Shown: one piece after another, positions 25,776 through 37,507 of the stretch | Position numbering within the stretch: the first letter of the stretch is position 1 | Layout of the letters: every line of letters begins with the position of its first letter | Assembly: GCA_022825235.1 (NCBI GenBank) | Contig: JAJDYI010000050.1 | Span: 1-64,000 of the forward strand | Length of the DNA stretch: 64,000 bases | DNA from: Alphaproteobacteria bacterium | GTDB lineage: Bacteria > Pseudomonadota > Alphaproteobacteria > TMED109 | Direction: 5' to 3' | Position numbers and translations under genes: made by a program | Notes under the pieces: model-generated | Told to the model about the DNA's origin: nothing | Seen by the model: the letters and a program-made list of their open reading frames with translations, nothing else | Database searches by the model: none

Positions 25776-26212
25776 CGGTACCCCCGAACCCGCATCGTGT
25801 CACCGGGCAGCCTAACACCAACGCCATCCCGAACGGTGCAGCTGCTGCGGGACAGCGTTGCGCGCCGGCGGTGGAACGCAGTCAACCGCGACACCCATCC
25901 GCGGCAGCGTTCCAACGCCCGACATGCGCGCCGCCGGCGCGACGGGGTCCGCGCGCAATTGCGGTGAGCCGGTAGCGCACTGCAGAGCCTCTCCGGGCCG
26001 GCAGAGCGGGATCGCGACCGGGGCCCAAGCCGCCTGGAACATGACCGGCGGCCCTGAAGCCGTTACGGCGATCGGCTGCCGAGACGATCTCAAGGACGTG
26101 TCCGAATTCGGTCCGGAGGGCTTCGACGATGCGCTCGGCCGCTCGGCGCCGCGTTGCCTTGCGGTTGCAGAACACCCGTGCGATCGGGTGACCGCGGGCA
26201 GGCGGTTCGCGT
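25776..26212. other. Intergenic region without a supported gene
   Basis: Open frames exist on both strands but show no recognisable family. A minus-strand stretch (RRRAAERIVEALRTEFGHVLEIV) looks helix-forming and may be debris of a lost gene, but I cannot assign it. Confidence 0.35.
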
Positions 26213-26887
26213 CTAGCGGGAGCCTGTGCCTGCCACCGGTTCTCGCGGCGGTACCCATTCGCCGAACCGACGCACGAGTGCGCGGTCCACATCGGCCATG
26301 GAAGCGTCGACACCTTCTCGCCGAAGGGACGTCACGTCGGCGTCCCGAATGCCGCAGGGGACGATGGCATCGTAATGGGAGAGGTCAGGGTCCACGTTCA
26401 GCGAAACCCCGTGGAACGTCACCCCGCGCCGCACGCGAACGCCGATGGCGGCGATCTTCGCGTGCTGCCCGCCCGTGTCCTGCACCCACACGCCGATCCT
26501 CCCGGCAAGCGTCTTGCCGCGAACGCCGAAGTCCTTCAGCACCGCGATGATCCAGGATTCCAGTCCGCCGACGTAGGCGCGGACATCCCGGCCGCGGCGC
26601 CGCAGATCCAGCATCACGTAGGCGATCCGTTGGCCCGGACCGTGATAGGTGACACGCCCGCCGCGTCCCGTGGGAAAGACCGGCAGGCTCGCCTTCGGCA
26701 GGACCTCGCCCGGATCGGTGCTGGTCCCGGCCGTGTACAGGGGAGGGTGTTCCGCCAGCCACACGCATTCGTCAGCGGTTCCGGACAGAATCCCCGCCAC
26801 CTGTTCCTCCATGCTGGCGACCGCATCGGGGTAGTCGACCGCGGTTGTGGTGTGCCGCCAAGTGATGCCGTCGGAGGTGTGGAGCAT
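26213..26887 (-). CDS. lipB: Octanoyl-ACP:protein octanoyltransferase
   Basis: This 224-residue LipB contains LAEHPPLYTAGTS, GGRVTYHGPGQRIAYVMLDL, GQHAKIAAIGVRVRRGVTFHG and AIVPCGI. The lysine of AKIAAIG and the cysteine of PCGI are the two catalytic residues of the family. It moves octanoyl from acyl carrier protein to E2 and H-protein domains for lipoate synthesis; GcvH-type and branched-chain dehydrogenase systems would use this. ATG 26887 is chosen. Divergent from mgtE. Confidence 0.94.
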   Translation of the reverse strand: MLHTSDGITWRHTTTAVDYPDAVASMEEQVAGILSGTADECVWLAEHPPLYTAGTSTDPGEVLPKASLPVFPTGRGGRVTYHGPGQRIAYVMLDLRRRGRDVRAYVGGLESWIIAVLKDFGVRGKTLAGRIGVWVQDTGGQHAKIAAIGVRVRRGVTFHGVSLNVDPDLSHYDAIVPCGIRDADVTSLRREGVDASMADVDRALVRRFGEWVPPREPVAGTGSR

Positions 26888-27086
26888 GGCGTACGATTCG
26901 TAAGAGGTTGATGAGGAACAGCGTAACGGTGCTTTCGATCTATGGCGACGGGTGCGTCCCGGCAGGGGGTTGCCGGCGGTCTGCAGGGGACGCGGAGCCT
27001 TGGAACCCGATCTTCGCCACGATAGATTGTTGGCACCGATTTCAGCGCCAGATGTCCCGGCGGAATTGCCATGGTGGGAGGGATCG

Positions 27087-28454
27087 ATGCCCGAATCCCA
27101 AGCCACCGCTACCGCAGAGGAACTGCGCCTCGAGCTGATTTCGCGCCTGGCCGACGCCGGTGCTGAACCGTCGGCCTCGGATCTCGCGCACCTCCGGTCC
27201 AGCCATCCGGCGGACCTTGCGGACATCATTGAGCAGCTCCCGTCGGAAGCCCGGCTCCGGGCCGTGCATTTGCTGGGCGAGGATCTGCCGGCCGACACGC
27301 TGGCGTCAATGTCGCGCCGGGTCCTGGCCCGGGTCGCCGCCGCGATCGACCCGGCGCTGCTGGCCCGGCTTGCCGGGGAGCTCGAGACGGACGACGCGGT
27401 ATACGTTCTCGAGTGCCTCGACGAAACCCGCCGCGCCCGGCTGCTGGCGGACATGCCGGCGAGCGAAGCGGAGCTCGCGCGCCAGGCGCTGGAGTTCCAG
27501 CCGGACAGCGCCGGGCGCATCATGCAGCGCGACTACGTGGCGATTCCGTCGTACTGGACGATCGGCCAGATCATCGACCACCTCCGCGAATCGCCCGACG
27601 TGCCCGACGAGTTCTACGCGCTGTTCGTGGTCGGCGCGCGCCACACCCCGGTGGGGACCGTCCCGCTGCACCGGGCCATGCGAACCCGCCGGGACGTGCG
27701 CGTGGCCGACATCATGACCCGGGATCCGAAGGTGGTGCAGGTGAGCGCCGACCGCGAGGATGTCGCGTTCCTCTTCGGCCAGTACGAGCTCACGTCGGCG
27801 CCGGTGGTCGATGCGCAGAACCGGCTGATCGGCATGGTGACCGTCGACGATGTGGTCGACGTGATTCAGGAGGAGGCCAGCGAGGACATGATGCGCCTCG
27901 CCGGCGTGGGCGCGGAACACGACATCTACACGGCCGCGTTCCAGACGGCCCGCAACCGCTTCAACTGGCTTCTGATCAACCTGTTCACCGCGTTCCTGGC
28001 GTCGGCGGCGATTGCGGTGTTCGCCTCCACCATCGAGCAGGTCGTGGCGCTGGCCGTGCTCATGCCGATCGTCGCCTCCATGGGGGGCAACGCCGGCATG
28101 CAGACCTTGACGGTGGCCGTCCGTGCCATCGCCACGCGCGAACTGACCCCGGCCAACGCGCGGCGGGTGCTGGGGAAGGAGGTGCTGGTGGGCCTGTGCA
28201 ACGGGATTGCGTTCGCGGCACTGACCGGACTCGGGGCCGGTCTCTGGTTCTCGAGCGTGCCCATCGGCCTGGTGATCGGCGCGGCGATGATCTTCAACAT
28301 GTTGGTGGCCGGCCTGTTCGGCGCGCTCGTGCCGATGATGCTGGAGCGCGCGCGGGTCGACCCGGCCCATGGCGCCGCCGTCATCCTCACCACCGTCACC
28401 GACGTCGTGGGCTTCTTTGCCTTCCTGGGACTGGCGCAGCTCACCCTGCTGTAA
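27087..28454 (+). CDS. mgtE: Magnesium transporter MgtE
   Basis: This 455-residue protein has the MgtE N domain ([18 protein letters not shown]), two CBS domains ([28 protein letters not shown]) and a five-helix C-terminal channel with [20 protein letters not shown]. MgtE is a Mg2+ channel gated by cytoplasmic Mg2+ binding. ATG 27087 is supported by GGGAGGGATC just upstream. The next gene follows 11 bases later, so mgtE could share a transcript with the leucine-degradation genes, though the roles are unrelated. Confidence 0.92.
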   Translation: MPESQATATAEELRLELISRLADAGAEPSASDLAHLRSSHPADLADIIEQLPSEARLRAVHLLGEDLPADTLASMSRRVLARVAAAIDPALLARLAGELETDDAVYVLECLDETRRARLLADMPASEAELARQALEFQPDSAGRIMQRDYVAIPSYWTIGQIIDHLRESPDVPDEFYALFVVGARHTPVGTVPLHRAMRTRRDVRVADIMTRDPKVVQVSADREDVAFLFGQYELTSAPVVDAQNRLIGMVTVDDVVDVIQEEASEDMMRLAGVGAEHDIYTAAFQTARNRFNWLLINLFTAFLASAAIAVFASTIEQVVALAVLMPIVASMGGNAGMQTLTVAVRAIATRELTPANARRVLGKEVLVGLCNGIAFAALTGLGAGLWFSSVPIGLVIGAAMIFNMLVAGLFGALVPMMLERARVDPAHGAAVILTTVTDVVGFFAFLGLAQLTLL

Positions 28455-28465
28455 GGACGCAACAC

Positions 28466-29647
28466 ATGGTTCAGATGCTCTCGAACGCACCCGCCAGCTT
28501 CAACTTCAACCTGGGTGAAACCGCGGACATGCTGCGGACCAGCGTGCACGGGTTCGCCGCCCGGGAGATCGCGCCGCGCGCCGCCGACATCGACGCGTCC
28601 AATGCCTTTCCGGACGACCTGTGGGAGAAGATGGGGGCGATGGGGCTGCTCGGCGTGACGGTCGAGGAGGAGTACGGCGGCTCCGGCCTCGGCTACCTCG
28701 AGCATGTCGTTGCCATGGAGGAAGTCAGCCGCGCGTCGGCGTCCGTGGGCCTCAGCTACGGCGCCCATTCCAATCTCTGCGTGAATCAGATCCGCCTCAA
28801 CGGAACGCCGGTGCAGCGGGCCCGCCACCTGCCGGGCCTCGTGGCGGGCACGCACGTGGGCGCGCTCGCCATGAGCGAGGCCGGCGCGGGCTCGGACGTC
28901 GTGGGGATGCAGACGCGGGCCGAGCGAAAGGGGGATCGCTACATCCTCAACGGGTCGAAGTCGTGGATCACGAACGGTCCCGATGCCGACGTCGTGGTCG
29001 TGTATGCACGCACCCGCCCGGGCCCGGGTGCCCGGGGGATCACGGCGTTCATCGTCGAACGCGGATTCAAGGGCTTCAGTCGGGCCCCCAAGCTCGACAA
29101 GCTCGGGATGCGCGGTTCCAACACCGGAGAATTGATCTTCGAGGACTGCGAGGTCCCCGCCGAGAACGTGCTGGGTGCCGTCGACGAAGGGGTCGCGGTC
29201 CTGATGAGCGGGCTCGACTACGAACGGATCGTGCTGGCGGGCGGCCCGCTCGGCGTGATGCAGGCGTGTTGGGACCTCGTGGTTCCCTACGTTCACGACC
29301 GCCAGCAGTTCGGGCAGCCGATCGGCACGTTCCAGCTGATGCAGGGGAAGCTCGCGGACATGTACACCGCCATGAATGCGTGCCGCAGCTACGGTTACGC
29401 GGTAGCGCAAGCCTGCGACCGGGGTGAGGCGACCCGCAAGGACGCCGCCGGGGTGATCCTGTATACGGCGGAGCGGTCCACCTGGATGGCCTCGGAGACC
29501 GTGCAGGTCCTGGGCGGCAACGGCTATACGAACGAGTATCCGGCGGGCCGGCTCCTGCGCGACGCGAAGCTTTATGAAATCGGTGCCGGCACCAGTGAGA
29601 TCCGGCGCATGCTGATCGGCCGCGAGATCTTCGAGGAATCCGCTTGA
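28466..29647 (+). CDS. ivd: Isovaleryl-CoA dehydrogenase
   Basis: This is a 393-residue acyl-CoA dehydrogenase. Two features identify it as the isovaleryl type. The glutamate in [15 protein letters not shown] is the alternative catalytic base, and the position normally holding the base reads [10 protein letters not shown], with alanine instead of glutamate. [18 protein letters not shown] and [16 protein letters not shown] also fit. It makes 3-methylcrotonyl-CoA from isovaleryl-CoA. The carboxylase genes for the next step lie downstream in the same operon. Start ATG 28466. Confidence 0.94.
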   Translation: MVQMLSNAPASFNFNLGETADMLRTSVHGFAAREIAPRAADIDASNAFPDDLWEKMGAMGLLGVTVEEEYGGSGLGYLEHVVAMEEVSRASASVGLSYGAHSNLCVNQIRLNGTPVQRARHLPGLVAGTHVGALAMSEAGAGSDVVGMQTRAERKGDRYILNGSKSWITNGPDADVVVVYARTRPGPGARGITAFIVERGFKGFSRAPKLDKLGMRGSNTGELIFEDCEVPAENVLGAVDEGVAVLMSGLDYERIVLAGGPLGVMQACWDLVVPYVHDRQQFGQPIGTFQLMQGKLADMYTAMNACRSYGYAVAQACDRGEATRKDAAGVILYTAERSTWMASETVQVLGGNGYTNEYPAGRLLRDAKLYEIGAGTSEIRRMLIGREIFEESA

Positions 29648-30174
29648 TGGCGCGTCGTTTCCCGTGCGTCGCGATGCTGTGGCTGGCCGGTCTGACCGTG
29701 TCCGGCATGCCCGCCGGCGCCCTCCTGCACGGGGGGATCGGGGCCATGGCACCGTCCGCCGGCACGGTGCTTGCGGAGGATCCGGAAGGCGTGTCGCCGT
29801 TTCCGATCGCGCCGCGGCCCGATGATGGGGCCGTCGCCGCCCCGCCCGGCACCGGAGGTGATCCCACCGGGATCAGCCCGTTCCCGATTCCCGGTGTCGA
29901 TGGATCGCCGGGGCCGGTGAGCCCCGGCCGGGTCCCCGGCGCGGCGGGTACGCGGGTGCCGACGGAACGGGAGGTCGGCGTGCCCCCGTTCCCCTATGAT
30001 CCCGAAGCCCGTGGCGGTGTGGCGCGCCAGTGCGTCCGCGGCTGCGCCGACGTGCGGTCGGATTGTGCTGGGGCCGGCGAACCCACCCGGAAATGCGAGG
30101 GCGAATTTGTCCTTTGTGCCCGGGACTGTGTGCTCGCGCCCGGTCCGGCCGACTTCCAGCCGCCCGGCAACTAA
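29647..30174 (+). CDS. Unknown secreted proline/glycine-rich protein with GxxPFP repeats and a Cys-rich end
   Basis: This exported protein of about 175 residues has no family I recognise. A signal peptide (PCVAMLWLAGLTVSGMPAGA) is followed by a Pro/Gly-rich section with three similar motifs, GVSPFPIAP, GISPFPIPG and GVPPFPYDP, roughly 30-60 residues apart. The C-terminal part carries six cysteines in RQCVRGCADV, DCAG, KCEG and LCARDC, suggesting disulfides or a metal site. Its ATG overlaps the stop of the isovaleryl-CoA dehydrogenase gene (TGATG), so it is translationally coupled within an otherwise cytoplasmic leucine-degradation operon. Codon use resembles its neighbours. Confidence 0.75.
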   Translation: MARRFPCVAMLWLAGLTVSGMPAGALLHGGIGAMAPSAGTVLAEDPEGVSPFPIAPRPDDGAVAAPPGTGGDPTGISPFPIPGVDGSPGPVSPGRVPGAAGTRVPTEREVGVPPFPYDPEARGGVARQCVRGCADVRSDCAGAGEPTRKCEGEFVLCARDCVLAPGPADFQPPGN

Positions 30175-30225
30175 CCTTCTCGCGGAGCGATCACCCGCAC
30201 CGAGACCGAAACGGAGATTACCGTC

Positions 30226-31413
30226 ATGATTGAAGACCCGATTGTTGTCGCCGGGATGGCGCGCACCCCCATGGGAAGCTTCCAGGGATCCCTGCAGGCC
30301 GTCACGGCCCCCGAACTGGGGAGCGTCGCGATCCAGGGAGCCCTGGAGCGGGCGAACGTGCCTGGCGAGGATGTAAGCGAGGTCTTCATGGGATGCGTTC
30401 TCGCGGCGGGTCAGCGCCAGGCGCCGGCGCGCCAGGCCGCCATCGGCGCCGGCATACCCGTCGATGCCGGCGCCACGACCGTCAACAAGATGTGCGGATC
30501 GGGCATGCGGGCGGCCATGTTCGCTCATGATGCGCTGGCGGCCGGCAGCGCGGACGTGGTGGTCGCGGGCGGCCTCGAGAGCATGTCGAACGCGCCGTAC
30601 GTGCTGCCGAAGGCCCGCGCCGGACTGCGCATGGGGAACGTGGAGCTGCAGGACCACATGTTCGTCGACGGGCTTGAGGATGCCTACGAACCCGGCAAGC
30701 TGATGGGCCACTTCGCGGAGGCGACCGCCCAGAAGTACCAGTTCACCCGCGCCGAGCAGGACGAGTTCGCGATCCGGTCGCTGACGCGGGCGCGGACCGC
30801 CAACGAGGACAGCACCTTCGAGGACGAAATGGTCCCGGTGACCGTGAAGACCCGCAAGGGCGAGACCGTCGTGGCCCGGGACGAACAGCCGTTTTCGGCC
30901 GACATCGGGAAGATTCCCTCCCTGCGCCCGGCCTTCAGCAAGGACGGGACGGTGACCGCCGCCAACTCGAGTTCGATCTCGGACGGGGCCGCGGCACTCG
31001 TGCTGATGCGGGAATCGGAAGCGGAACGCCGGGGCCTCACGCCCCTCGCCCGGATCGTCGCGCAGGCGACGCACAGCCAGGAGCCTGCTTGGTTCACAAC
31101 GGCGCCGCCGCCGGCCATCCGCAAGGTCCTGGACAAGGCCGGCTGGGAAGCCGGCGAGGTCGATCTGTACGAAGTCAACGAGGCCTTCGCCGTCGTGACC
31201 ATGGTAGCCATGCGTGAATTCCAGCTCTCCCCCGAGAAGGTGAACGTGCACGGCGGCGCCTGTGCGCTCGGTCACCCCGTCGGGGCATCCGGTGCACGCA
31301 TCATGGCCACCCTGATCGCGGCGCTCCGGAAGTACGGCCTGCGCAAGGGCGTTGCATCGCTGTGCATTGGCGGGGGCGAAGCGACCGCCATGGCGCTGGA
31401 GCTCGTCCACTAG
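30226..31413 (+). CDS. Acetyl-CoA acetyltransferase (thiolase)
   Basis: This 395-residue thiolase has the acylated cysteine in [12 protein letters not shown] at about residue 89, the histidine in NEAFAV through [17 protein letters not shown], and the second catalytic cysteine in [13 protein letters not shown]. The length and motifs fit biosynthetic-type AtoB/PhaA enzymes. In this operon it probably cleaves acetoacetyl-CoA formed from leucine into two acetyl-CoA. The polyhydroxybutyrate direction cannot be excluded, but no phaB/phaC is present. Confidence 0.92.
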   Translation: MIEDPIVVAGMARTPMGSFQGSLQAVTAPELGSVAIQGALERANVPGEDVSEVFMGCVLAAGQRQAPARQAAIGAGIPVDAGATTVNKMCGSGMRAAMFAHDALAAGSADVVVAGGLESMSNAPYVLPKARAGLRMGNVELQDHMFVDGLEDAYEPGKLMGHFAEATAQKYQFTRAEQDEFAIRSLTRARTANEDSTFEDEMVPVTVKTRKGETVVARDEQPFSADIGKIPSLRPAFSKDGTVTAANSSSISDGAAALVLMRESEAERRGLTPLARIVAQATHSQEPAWFTTAPPPAIRKVLDKAGWEAGEVDLYEVNEAFAVVTMVAMREFQLSPEKVNVHGGACALGHPVGASGARIMATLIAALRKYGLRKGVASLCIGGGEATAMALELVH

Positions 31414-31432
31414 CCGGCCGACGCCGCCAGCC

Positions 31433-33037
<1,605 letters not shown>

Positions 33038-33041
33038 GCCC

Positions 33042-33842
33042 GTGGCGGTGGAAGCATCGGGAGGGGCGGTCCACCTCGCGGTTGATGCGCGCGGCGTCGC
33101 GCGCATCGAAATCGTTCGCGAACAGGTCCGGAATGCGCTCGATGAAGTGACGATCGAGGAACTCGCGGGAGCCTTTGCCGCGCTCGCCCGCGACCAGGCC
33201 GTGCGCGTGCTGGTCGTGACCGGGCGCGGACCCGCGTTCTGCGCCGGGGCCGACCTCCGCTGGATGCGGCGGAGCGCTGGGATGAGCGTCGAGGAGAACG
33301 TCCGCGATTCGGAGCGGTTCGCGTCCATGCTGGAGGCGCTGGCGGACTTTCCACGCCCGACGGTCGCACAGGTCCAGGGGGCGGCGTACGGCGGCGGGCT
33401 GGGCCTGGTCGCGGCGGCCGACATCGCGGTGGCAGCCGCGTCAGCGCGGTTTGCCCTCTCGGAGGTCCGGCTCGGGCTCGAGCCCGCGATGATCGCCCCG
33501 TACGTCGTGGGGGCGATCGGACCGCGCGAGTTTCGCCAGCGGGCCCTGACCGGCACCCCCTTCGGCGCCGACGAGGCCCTGCGGCTCGGCCTCGTGAGCC
33601 AGGTGACGGATGATGCGGGCCTCGGTGCGACGGTCGATGCGCTCGTGACGGAACTGCTCAAGGGAGGACCGGAAGCGCAACGGCACATCAAGGAGCTGAC
33701 CACGTCGATCGCGGGGCGCGTCCGGGACGACGCCCTCCGGACGGAGCTCGCGACCCGGATCTCGATGCGCCGTGCCGGCCGGGAGGGACAGGAGGGCGCG
33801 ACGGCATTTCTGGAGCGGCGCACGCCGGACTGGACGGCCTGA
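33042..33842 (+). CDS. Enoyl-CoA hydratase family, probably methylglutaconyl-CoA hydratase
   Basis: This crotonase-fold protein of about 266 residues has GPAFCAGADLRWMRR (oxyanion hole) and VQGAAYGGGLGLVAAADIAVAA. Crotonases of leucine operons between mccB and mccA hydrate 3-methylglutaconyl-CoA to HMG-CoA (AUH/LiuC); this position and the AGADLRWM motif support that. GTG 33042 is the likely start, with GTG 33048 as alternative. The mccA gene starts six bases after its stop. Confidence 0.87.
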   Translation: MAVEASGGAVHLAVDARGVARIEIVREQVRNALDEVTIEELAGAFAALARDQAVRVLVVTGRGPAFCAGADLRWMRRSAGMSVEENVRDSERFASMLEALADFPRPTVAQVQGAAYGGGLGLVAAADIAVAAASARFALSEVRLGLEPAMIAPYVVGAIGPREFRQRALTGTPFGADEALRLGLVSQVTDDAGLGATVDALVTELLKGGPEAQRHIKELTTSIAGRVRDDALRTELATRISMRRAGREGQEGATAFLERRTPDWTA

Positions 33843-33847
33843 CGCCA

Positions 33848-35818
33848 GTGTTCGAGCGCATCCTGATAGCCAACCGCGGCGAGATCGCGGCACGGATTGC
33901 TCGTACCTGTCGCCGCCTGGGCATTGCCGCGGTCGGCGTGACGTCGTGGGCGGACCGCGGTGCGCTGCACGCGCGCGCAATGGATGCCGTCTACCCGCTG
34001 GGACCGTCCGCCTCGCATCTCAGTTACCTGGCCGCGGACCGCCTGCTCGACGTCGCGCAACGGGCGGGAGTGGACGCAGTGCATCCCGGCTACGGCTTCC
34101 TGTCCGAGAACGCCTCCTTCGCCGAGGCCTGCGGTGCGGCGGGGTTCCGGTGGATCGGGCCCGCGCCGGACGTGATCCGGTTGATGGGCGACAAGCATGC
34201 GGCGCGGGTCCGGATGAAGGATGCGGGCGTGCCGGTCCTCCCGGGATTTGCCGTGGAAGAGAGCGTCGACGTGCCCGGCCGGTGCCGGGCGCTCGGCTAC
34301 CCCGTCCTCGTCAAGGCAGTGGCCGGCGGTGGCGGCCGCGGGCTGCGGCGCGTCGACACGGAAGCCGACCTGGATGACGCCCTCCGTTCCGCGGCGCGCG
34401 AAGCGGAAGCTGCCTTTGCCGACGGCCGTCTTCTGGTCGAGAGGCTGGTGACCGGGGCCCGCCACGTCGAGGTCCAGGTGCTCGCAGACGGCCACGGCCA
34501 CACCGTCCACCTGTACGAGCGGGACTGTTCCCTGCAGCGCCGTCACCAGAAGGTGATCGAGGAGGCCCCGGCCCCGAGGCTCGACCCGGCGGTCCGGGCC
34601 GGTCTCAGCGAGGCAGCCTGCAAGGCCGCCGCCGTCATAGGCTACGAGAACGCGGGAACGGTCGAGTTCCTGCTTGGAGACGACGGCCGGTTCTACTTCA
34701 TCGAAATGAACACCCGCCTGCAGGTCGAGCATCCGGTCACGGAATGCGTGACGGGGCTGGACCTGGTCGAATGGCAGATCCGGATTGCCGCGGGTGAAGC
34801 GCTTGATTTCGCACAGTCGGACATCCCGTTGCGCGGGCACGCCGTCGAGGCACGGGTGTGTGCGGAAGACCCGCTGCATGATTTTCGTCCGCAGCCGGGC
34901 TTGGTCCCGGAGGTCCGCTGGCCTGCGGGGGAAGGCATCCGGGTCGACGCCGGCGTCGCCTCGGGCGATCGCGTACCGGCGCACTATGATTCCCTGATCG
35001 CGAAAGTGGTGGCGTTCGGGGGAGATCGCGAGCAGGCCTGCGCGCGGCTGGTGGCGGCCCTGCGTGAGACGCGCTGCGCGGGCCCGGCCACGAACCTGTC
35101 CCTTCTCATTGGCTGCCTCGAGGACCCCGACTTTCGCGCCGGCCGGATCGACACCAGCTTCATTCCGGAGCGACTGGATGCCCTCGTCGGTCAGCCAGCC
35201 GCGCCGGACGACGAGATGTTTGCGTTTGCGGCCTTGGCGGTGGTGGCCCGGACGGCAGCCCAGGCCGCGGGGGATCCGTGGCGGGCGGCCGATGACTGGC
35301 GCGGGGGAGGCCGCAGCCATCGCACGGTGCAACTCTCCTGCGACGGCAGAAGCGCGAAGGTGGGCGTCGAACCGTCCGGGGCGGGGACCTGGGCCGCCCG
35401 GATCGACGGCCGTAGCCTGCCACTGGCCGGCACACTCGGCGAAGGCGGCGTACTCCAGATCCGGGCCGGCGACATCGCGGTGTCGGTCCCTGTGCACGTC
35501 GGTAACACACGGGTCTGGCTGTTCCTGGAGACGGGTGTGCGGGTCTTCGAACGGCTGGACCGTCCGTCGAAGGGCGCGACCGGCCCCGGCGACGCCGGGG
35601 ATTTCGCCTCGCCCATGCCCGGGCGCGTGACCGACATCTCGGTCGAGCCGGGCTCCCTGGTGGCTGCCGGCGCCACGCTGCTGGTGGTTGAGGCGATGAA
35701 GATCGAGCATCGCATCGAGGCGCCGAGGGCGGGACGGGTCACGGCAGTCCGCTGCGAACTGGGCGCATGGATCAGCGAAGGCGAGCCCCTGGTTGAATTT
35801 GCGCCCGAGGCCGGGTGA
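33848..35818 (+). CDS. mccA: Methylcrotonyl-CoA carboxylase, biotin-carboxylase (alpha) subunit
   Basis: The protein has 656 residues and three parts: an N-terminal biotin carboxylase (ILIANRGEIAARI, ATP-grasp glycine loop VAGGGGRGLRRV, IEMNTRLQVEHPVTE), a BT-like linker, and a C-terminal biotinyl domain with the lysine in VEAMKIEHRI. Biotinyl sites usually read AMKM; the I in place of M is common in MCC alpha subunits. It supplies carboxybiotin to MccB. GTG 33848 is the start. It is the last gene of the leucine operon; HMG-CoA lyase, usually present, is absent here. Confidence 0.94.
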   Translation: MFERILIANRGEIAARIARTCRRLGIAAVGVTSWADRGALHARAMDAVYPLGPSASHLSYLAADRLLDVAQRAGVDAVHPGYGFLSENASFAEACGAAGFRWIGPAPDVIRLMGDKHAARVRMKDAGVPVLPGFAVEESVDVPGRCRALGYPVLVKAVAGGGGRGLRRVDTEADLDDALRSAAREAEAAFADGRLLVERLVTGARHVEVQVLADGHGHTVHLYERDCSLQRRHQKVIEEAPAPRLDPAVRAGLSEAACKAAAVIGYENAGTVEFLLGDDGRFYFIEMNTRLQVEHPVTECVTGLDLVEWQIRIAAGEALDFAQSDIPLRGHAVEARVCAEDPLHDFRPQPGLVPEVRWPAGEGIRVDAGVASGDRVPAHYDSLIAKVVAFGGDREQACARLVAALRETRCAGPATNLSLLIGCLEDPDFRAGRIDTSFIPERLDALVGQPAAPDDEMFAFAALAVVARTAAQAAGDPWRAADDWRGGGRSHRTVQLSCDGRSAKVGVEPSGAGTWAARIDGRSLPLAGTLGEGGVLQIRAGDIAVSVPVHVGNTRVWLFLETGVRVFERLDRPSKGATGPGDAGDFASPMPGRVTDISVEPGSLVAAGATLLVVEAMKIEHRIEAPRAGRVTAVRCELGAWISEGEPLVEFAPEAG

Positions 35819-35827
35819 GCAGACGGT

Positions 35828-35852
35828 GGGCGGCTCGGGGATCGTCCCGCCC
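35828..35852 (+). terminator. Weak hairpin after mccA, possible terminator
   Basis: GGGCGG at 35828 and CCGCCC at 35847 can form a 6-bp stem with a 13-base loop, 9 bases after the mccA stop. No T-tract follows. Offered only because an operon end is expected here. Confidence 0.25.
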
Positions 35853-36304
35853 TGCGAGCTGGCCCGGACCCGCGCGGTGCCCGAGGGCGGCGCCTTGGCC
35901 CGAGCGCTGGAAGCACGGGGCCCACTGGGACCGAAGATGAGACCTACCGTCGAGGGTGTCCGTATGTGATGCGGCTGCGCCAGCGGCACCAGGAGGCCGG
36001 TGGCGGGAAGCTGTCGCAAATTCGGGCGGCTTTATGGTGCGCAGCCAGCCCGAACCGAAGCTGGCTTCCGCGCGCAAGGTCGTAGGGAGATCTGGAAGCC
36101 GCGCGCCACTCAGAGGGAGTGTCGAGCGGTCGGTCCACGGCTTCCGACAGTGATGTTATCACATTTCAGACACCCGTGTCGACCGACATCGCCCTCGTCA
36201 GCACGACCAGGTCTCGGGGGGCTCGGTGACCGGACGGGCAGGCACGTGCAGATGCCCGATCCGGAAAGTTGCGGAGGGGCAATAGCGACCGAGCCCGCGG
36301 CCCC
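35853..36304. other. Convergent intergenic region between mccA and choV
   Basis: No gene is supported. GTGATGTTATCAC at 36150-36162 is a 5-bp inverted repeat around GTT in a short A+T-rich patch; it could be a regulator site or chance. Both flanking genes end here. Confidence 0.4.
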
Positions 36305-37504
36305 TCAGTCGCGGCGGCGGTTGCCAGCGGCTCCCTGGCTCATCAGTCCGCGGTAGATCTCGTCGTCGCCGATTACGCCGACGAGCCGGCCCTCTTCCAC
36401 GAGCAGGACCGGTCGGCCGGTGCAATGCCGTAGCTCGATCGCTGTGCGCATGGGCAGGTCGGGTGTCGCCGCACAGATCGTACTGGCGGTGAGGGTCGCG
36501 GAATCCATCTCGGGCGAGTAGTGCCGGATCGCCGCCGGCCCAGGCTCGATGCTGGCCTCGTCGGGTACGCCCCGGGCGTTCAGCTTCAGCCGGTTGAGGC
36601 CTGACCAGTCGAGCCGCAGCGTATCTCCGTCGCGCCGAACGTCGGTGACTGGCGTCATCAGGGAGCGGCAGCGCAGCACGTTGAGCGCGTCCATGTGGGC
36701 GATGAACTCGGCGACATAGGCGTTGGCGGGATTGAGGACGATCCCTTCGGGCTCGCCGAACTGCACGATCCGGCCCGCCTCCATGATCGCGATGTGTTGG
36801 CCGAGCTTCAGCGCCTCGTTGAGATCGTGACTGACAAACAGGATGGTCTTGTGGAGGCGCTGCTGGAGGTCGAGCAGCTCGTCCTGGAGATGCTCCCGGA
36901 TCAGCGGATCAAGCGCCGAGAATGGTTCATCCATCAGGAGGATGTCGGAATCCGTAGCGAGTGCGCGCGCGAGGCCCACGCGCTGTTGCATTCCGCCGGA
37001 CAGCTCATGCACGTACCGGTCGCCCCAGCGGCCGAGATCGACCAGGTCGAGCTGCTCCTGGACGATGGCGTTGCGCTCGGCCCGGCTGGCACCGCGCAGT
37101 TCGAGACCGAGGCTGACGTTTTCGTGGACCGTGCGCCACGGCAGCAGGGCAAACTGCTGAAACACCATGGAGATGCGCTCCATGCGCATGCGCCGCAGCG
37201 TGGCGGCATCGCAACCGGCCACATCGAGCGGCGCGTCGCCGTCGCGCACCCACACTTGGCCGCGGGTTACGCTGCAAAGACCGTTGACGGCCCGCAGCAG
37301 GGTCGATTTTCCCGATCCCGACAGGCCCATCAGTACGCAGATCTCGCCCCGCTGCACGCTGAGCGAGGCGCCCGCCACACCGACGACCGAGCCGGTGGCG
37401 TCCTGGATCTCCTGGCGGTCGGCGCCTCGATCGAGTAGCTGCAGGGCGGCGGGCACGTCGCCGCCGAACAGGATGTCGACATCCTTCAGATCGATCGCGT
37501 GAAT
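36305..37504 (-). CDS. choV: Choline ABC transporter ATP-binding protein ChoV, apparent ATT start
   Basis: This 399-residue ATPase of the ProV/OpuAA/ChoV type has Walker A GLSGSGKS, signature LSGGMQQRVGLARAL, Walker B LLMDEPFSALDP and a CBS-like C-terminal part ending VLLVEEGRLVGVIGDDEIY. Homology begins at AIDLKDVDILFGG, two codons after an in-frame TGA that is the choW stop. The only start covering this region is ATT 37504, with GGAG seven bases upstream. A GTG at 37456 would drop 16 conserved residues and has no Shine-Dalgarno sequence. A sequencing error of ATG is the alternative. Confidence 0.88.
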   Translation of the reverse strand: MHAIDLKDVDILFGGDVPAALQLLDRGADRQEIQDATGSVVGVAGASLSVQRGEICVLMGLSGSGKSTLLRAVNGLCSVTRGQVWVRDGDAPLDVAGCDAATLRRMRMERISMVFQQFALLPWRTVHENVSLGLELRGASRAERNAIVQEQLDLVDLGRWGDRYVHELSGGMQQRVGLARALATDSDILLMDEPFSALDPLIREHLQDELLDLQQRLHKTILFVSHDLNEALKLGQHIAIMEAGRIVQFGEPEGIVLNPANAYVAEFIAHMDALNVLRCRSLMTPVTDVRRDGDTLRLDWSGLNRLKLNARGVPDEASIEPGPAAIRHYSPEMDSATLTASTICAATPDLPMRTAIELRHCTGRPVLLVEEGRLVGVIGDDEIYRGLMSQGAAGNRRRD

Positions 37505-37507
37505 GGC

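Noticed and set aside
25882-26313. Minus-strand ORF upstream of the dienelactone hydrolase region
   Set aside because: It overlaps lipB in another frame over much of its length and the remaining part has no recognisable motif.
26908-27138. Small plus-strand ORF with an SD-like AGAGG before mgtE
   Set aside because: It overlaps the mgtE start in another frame, has no family resemblance, and the mgtE ribosome-binding site is better.
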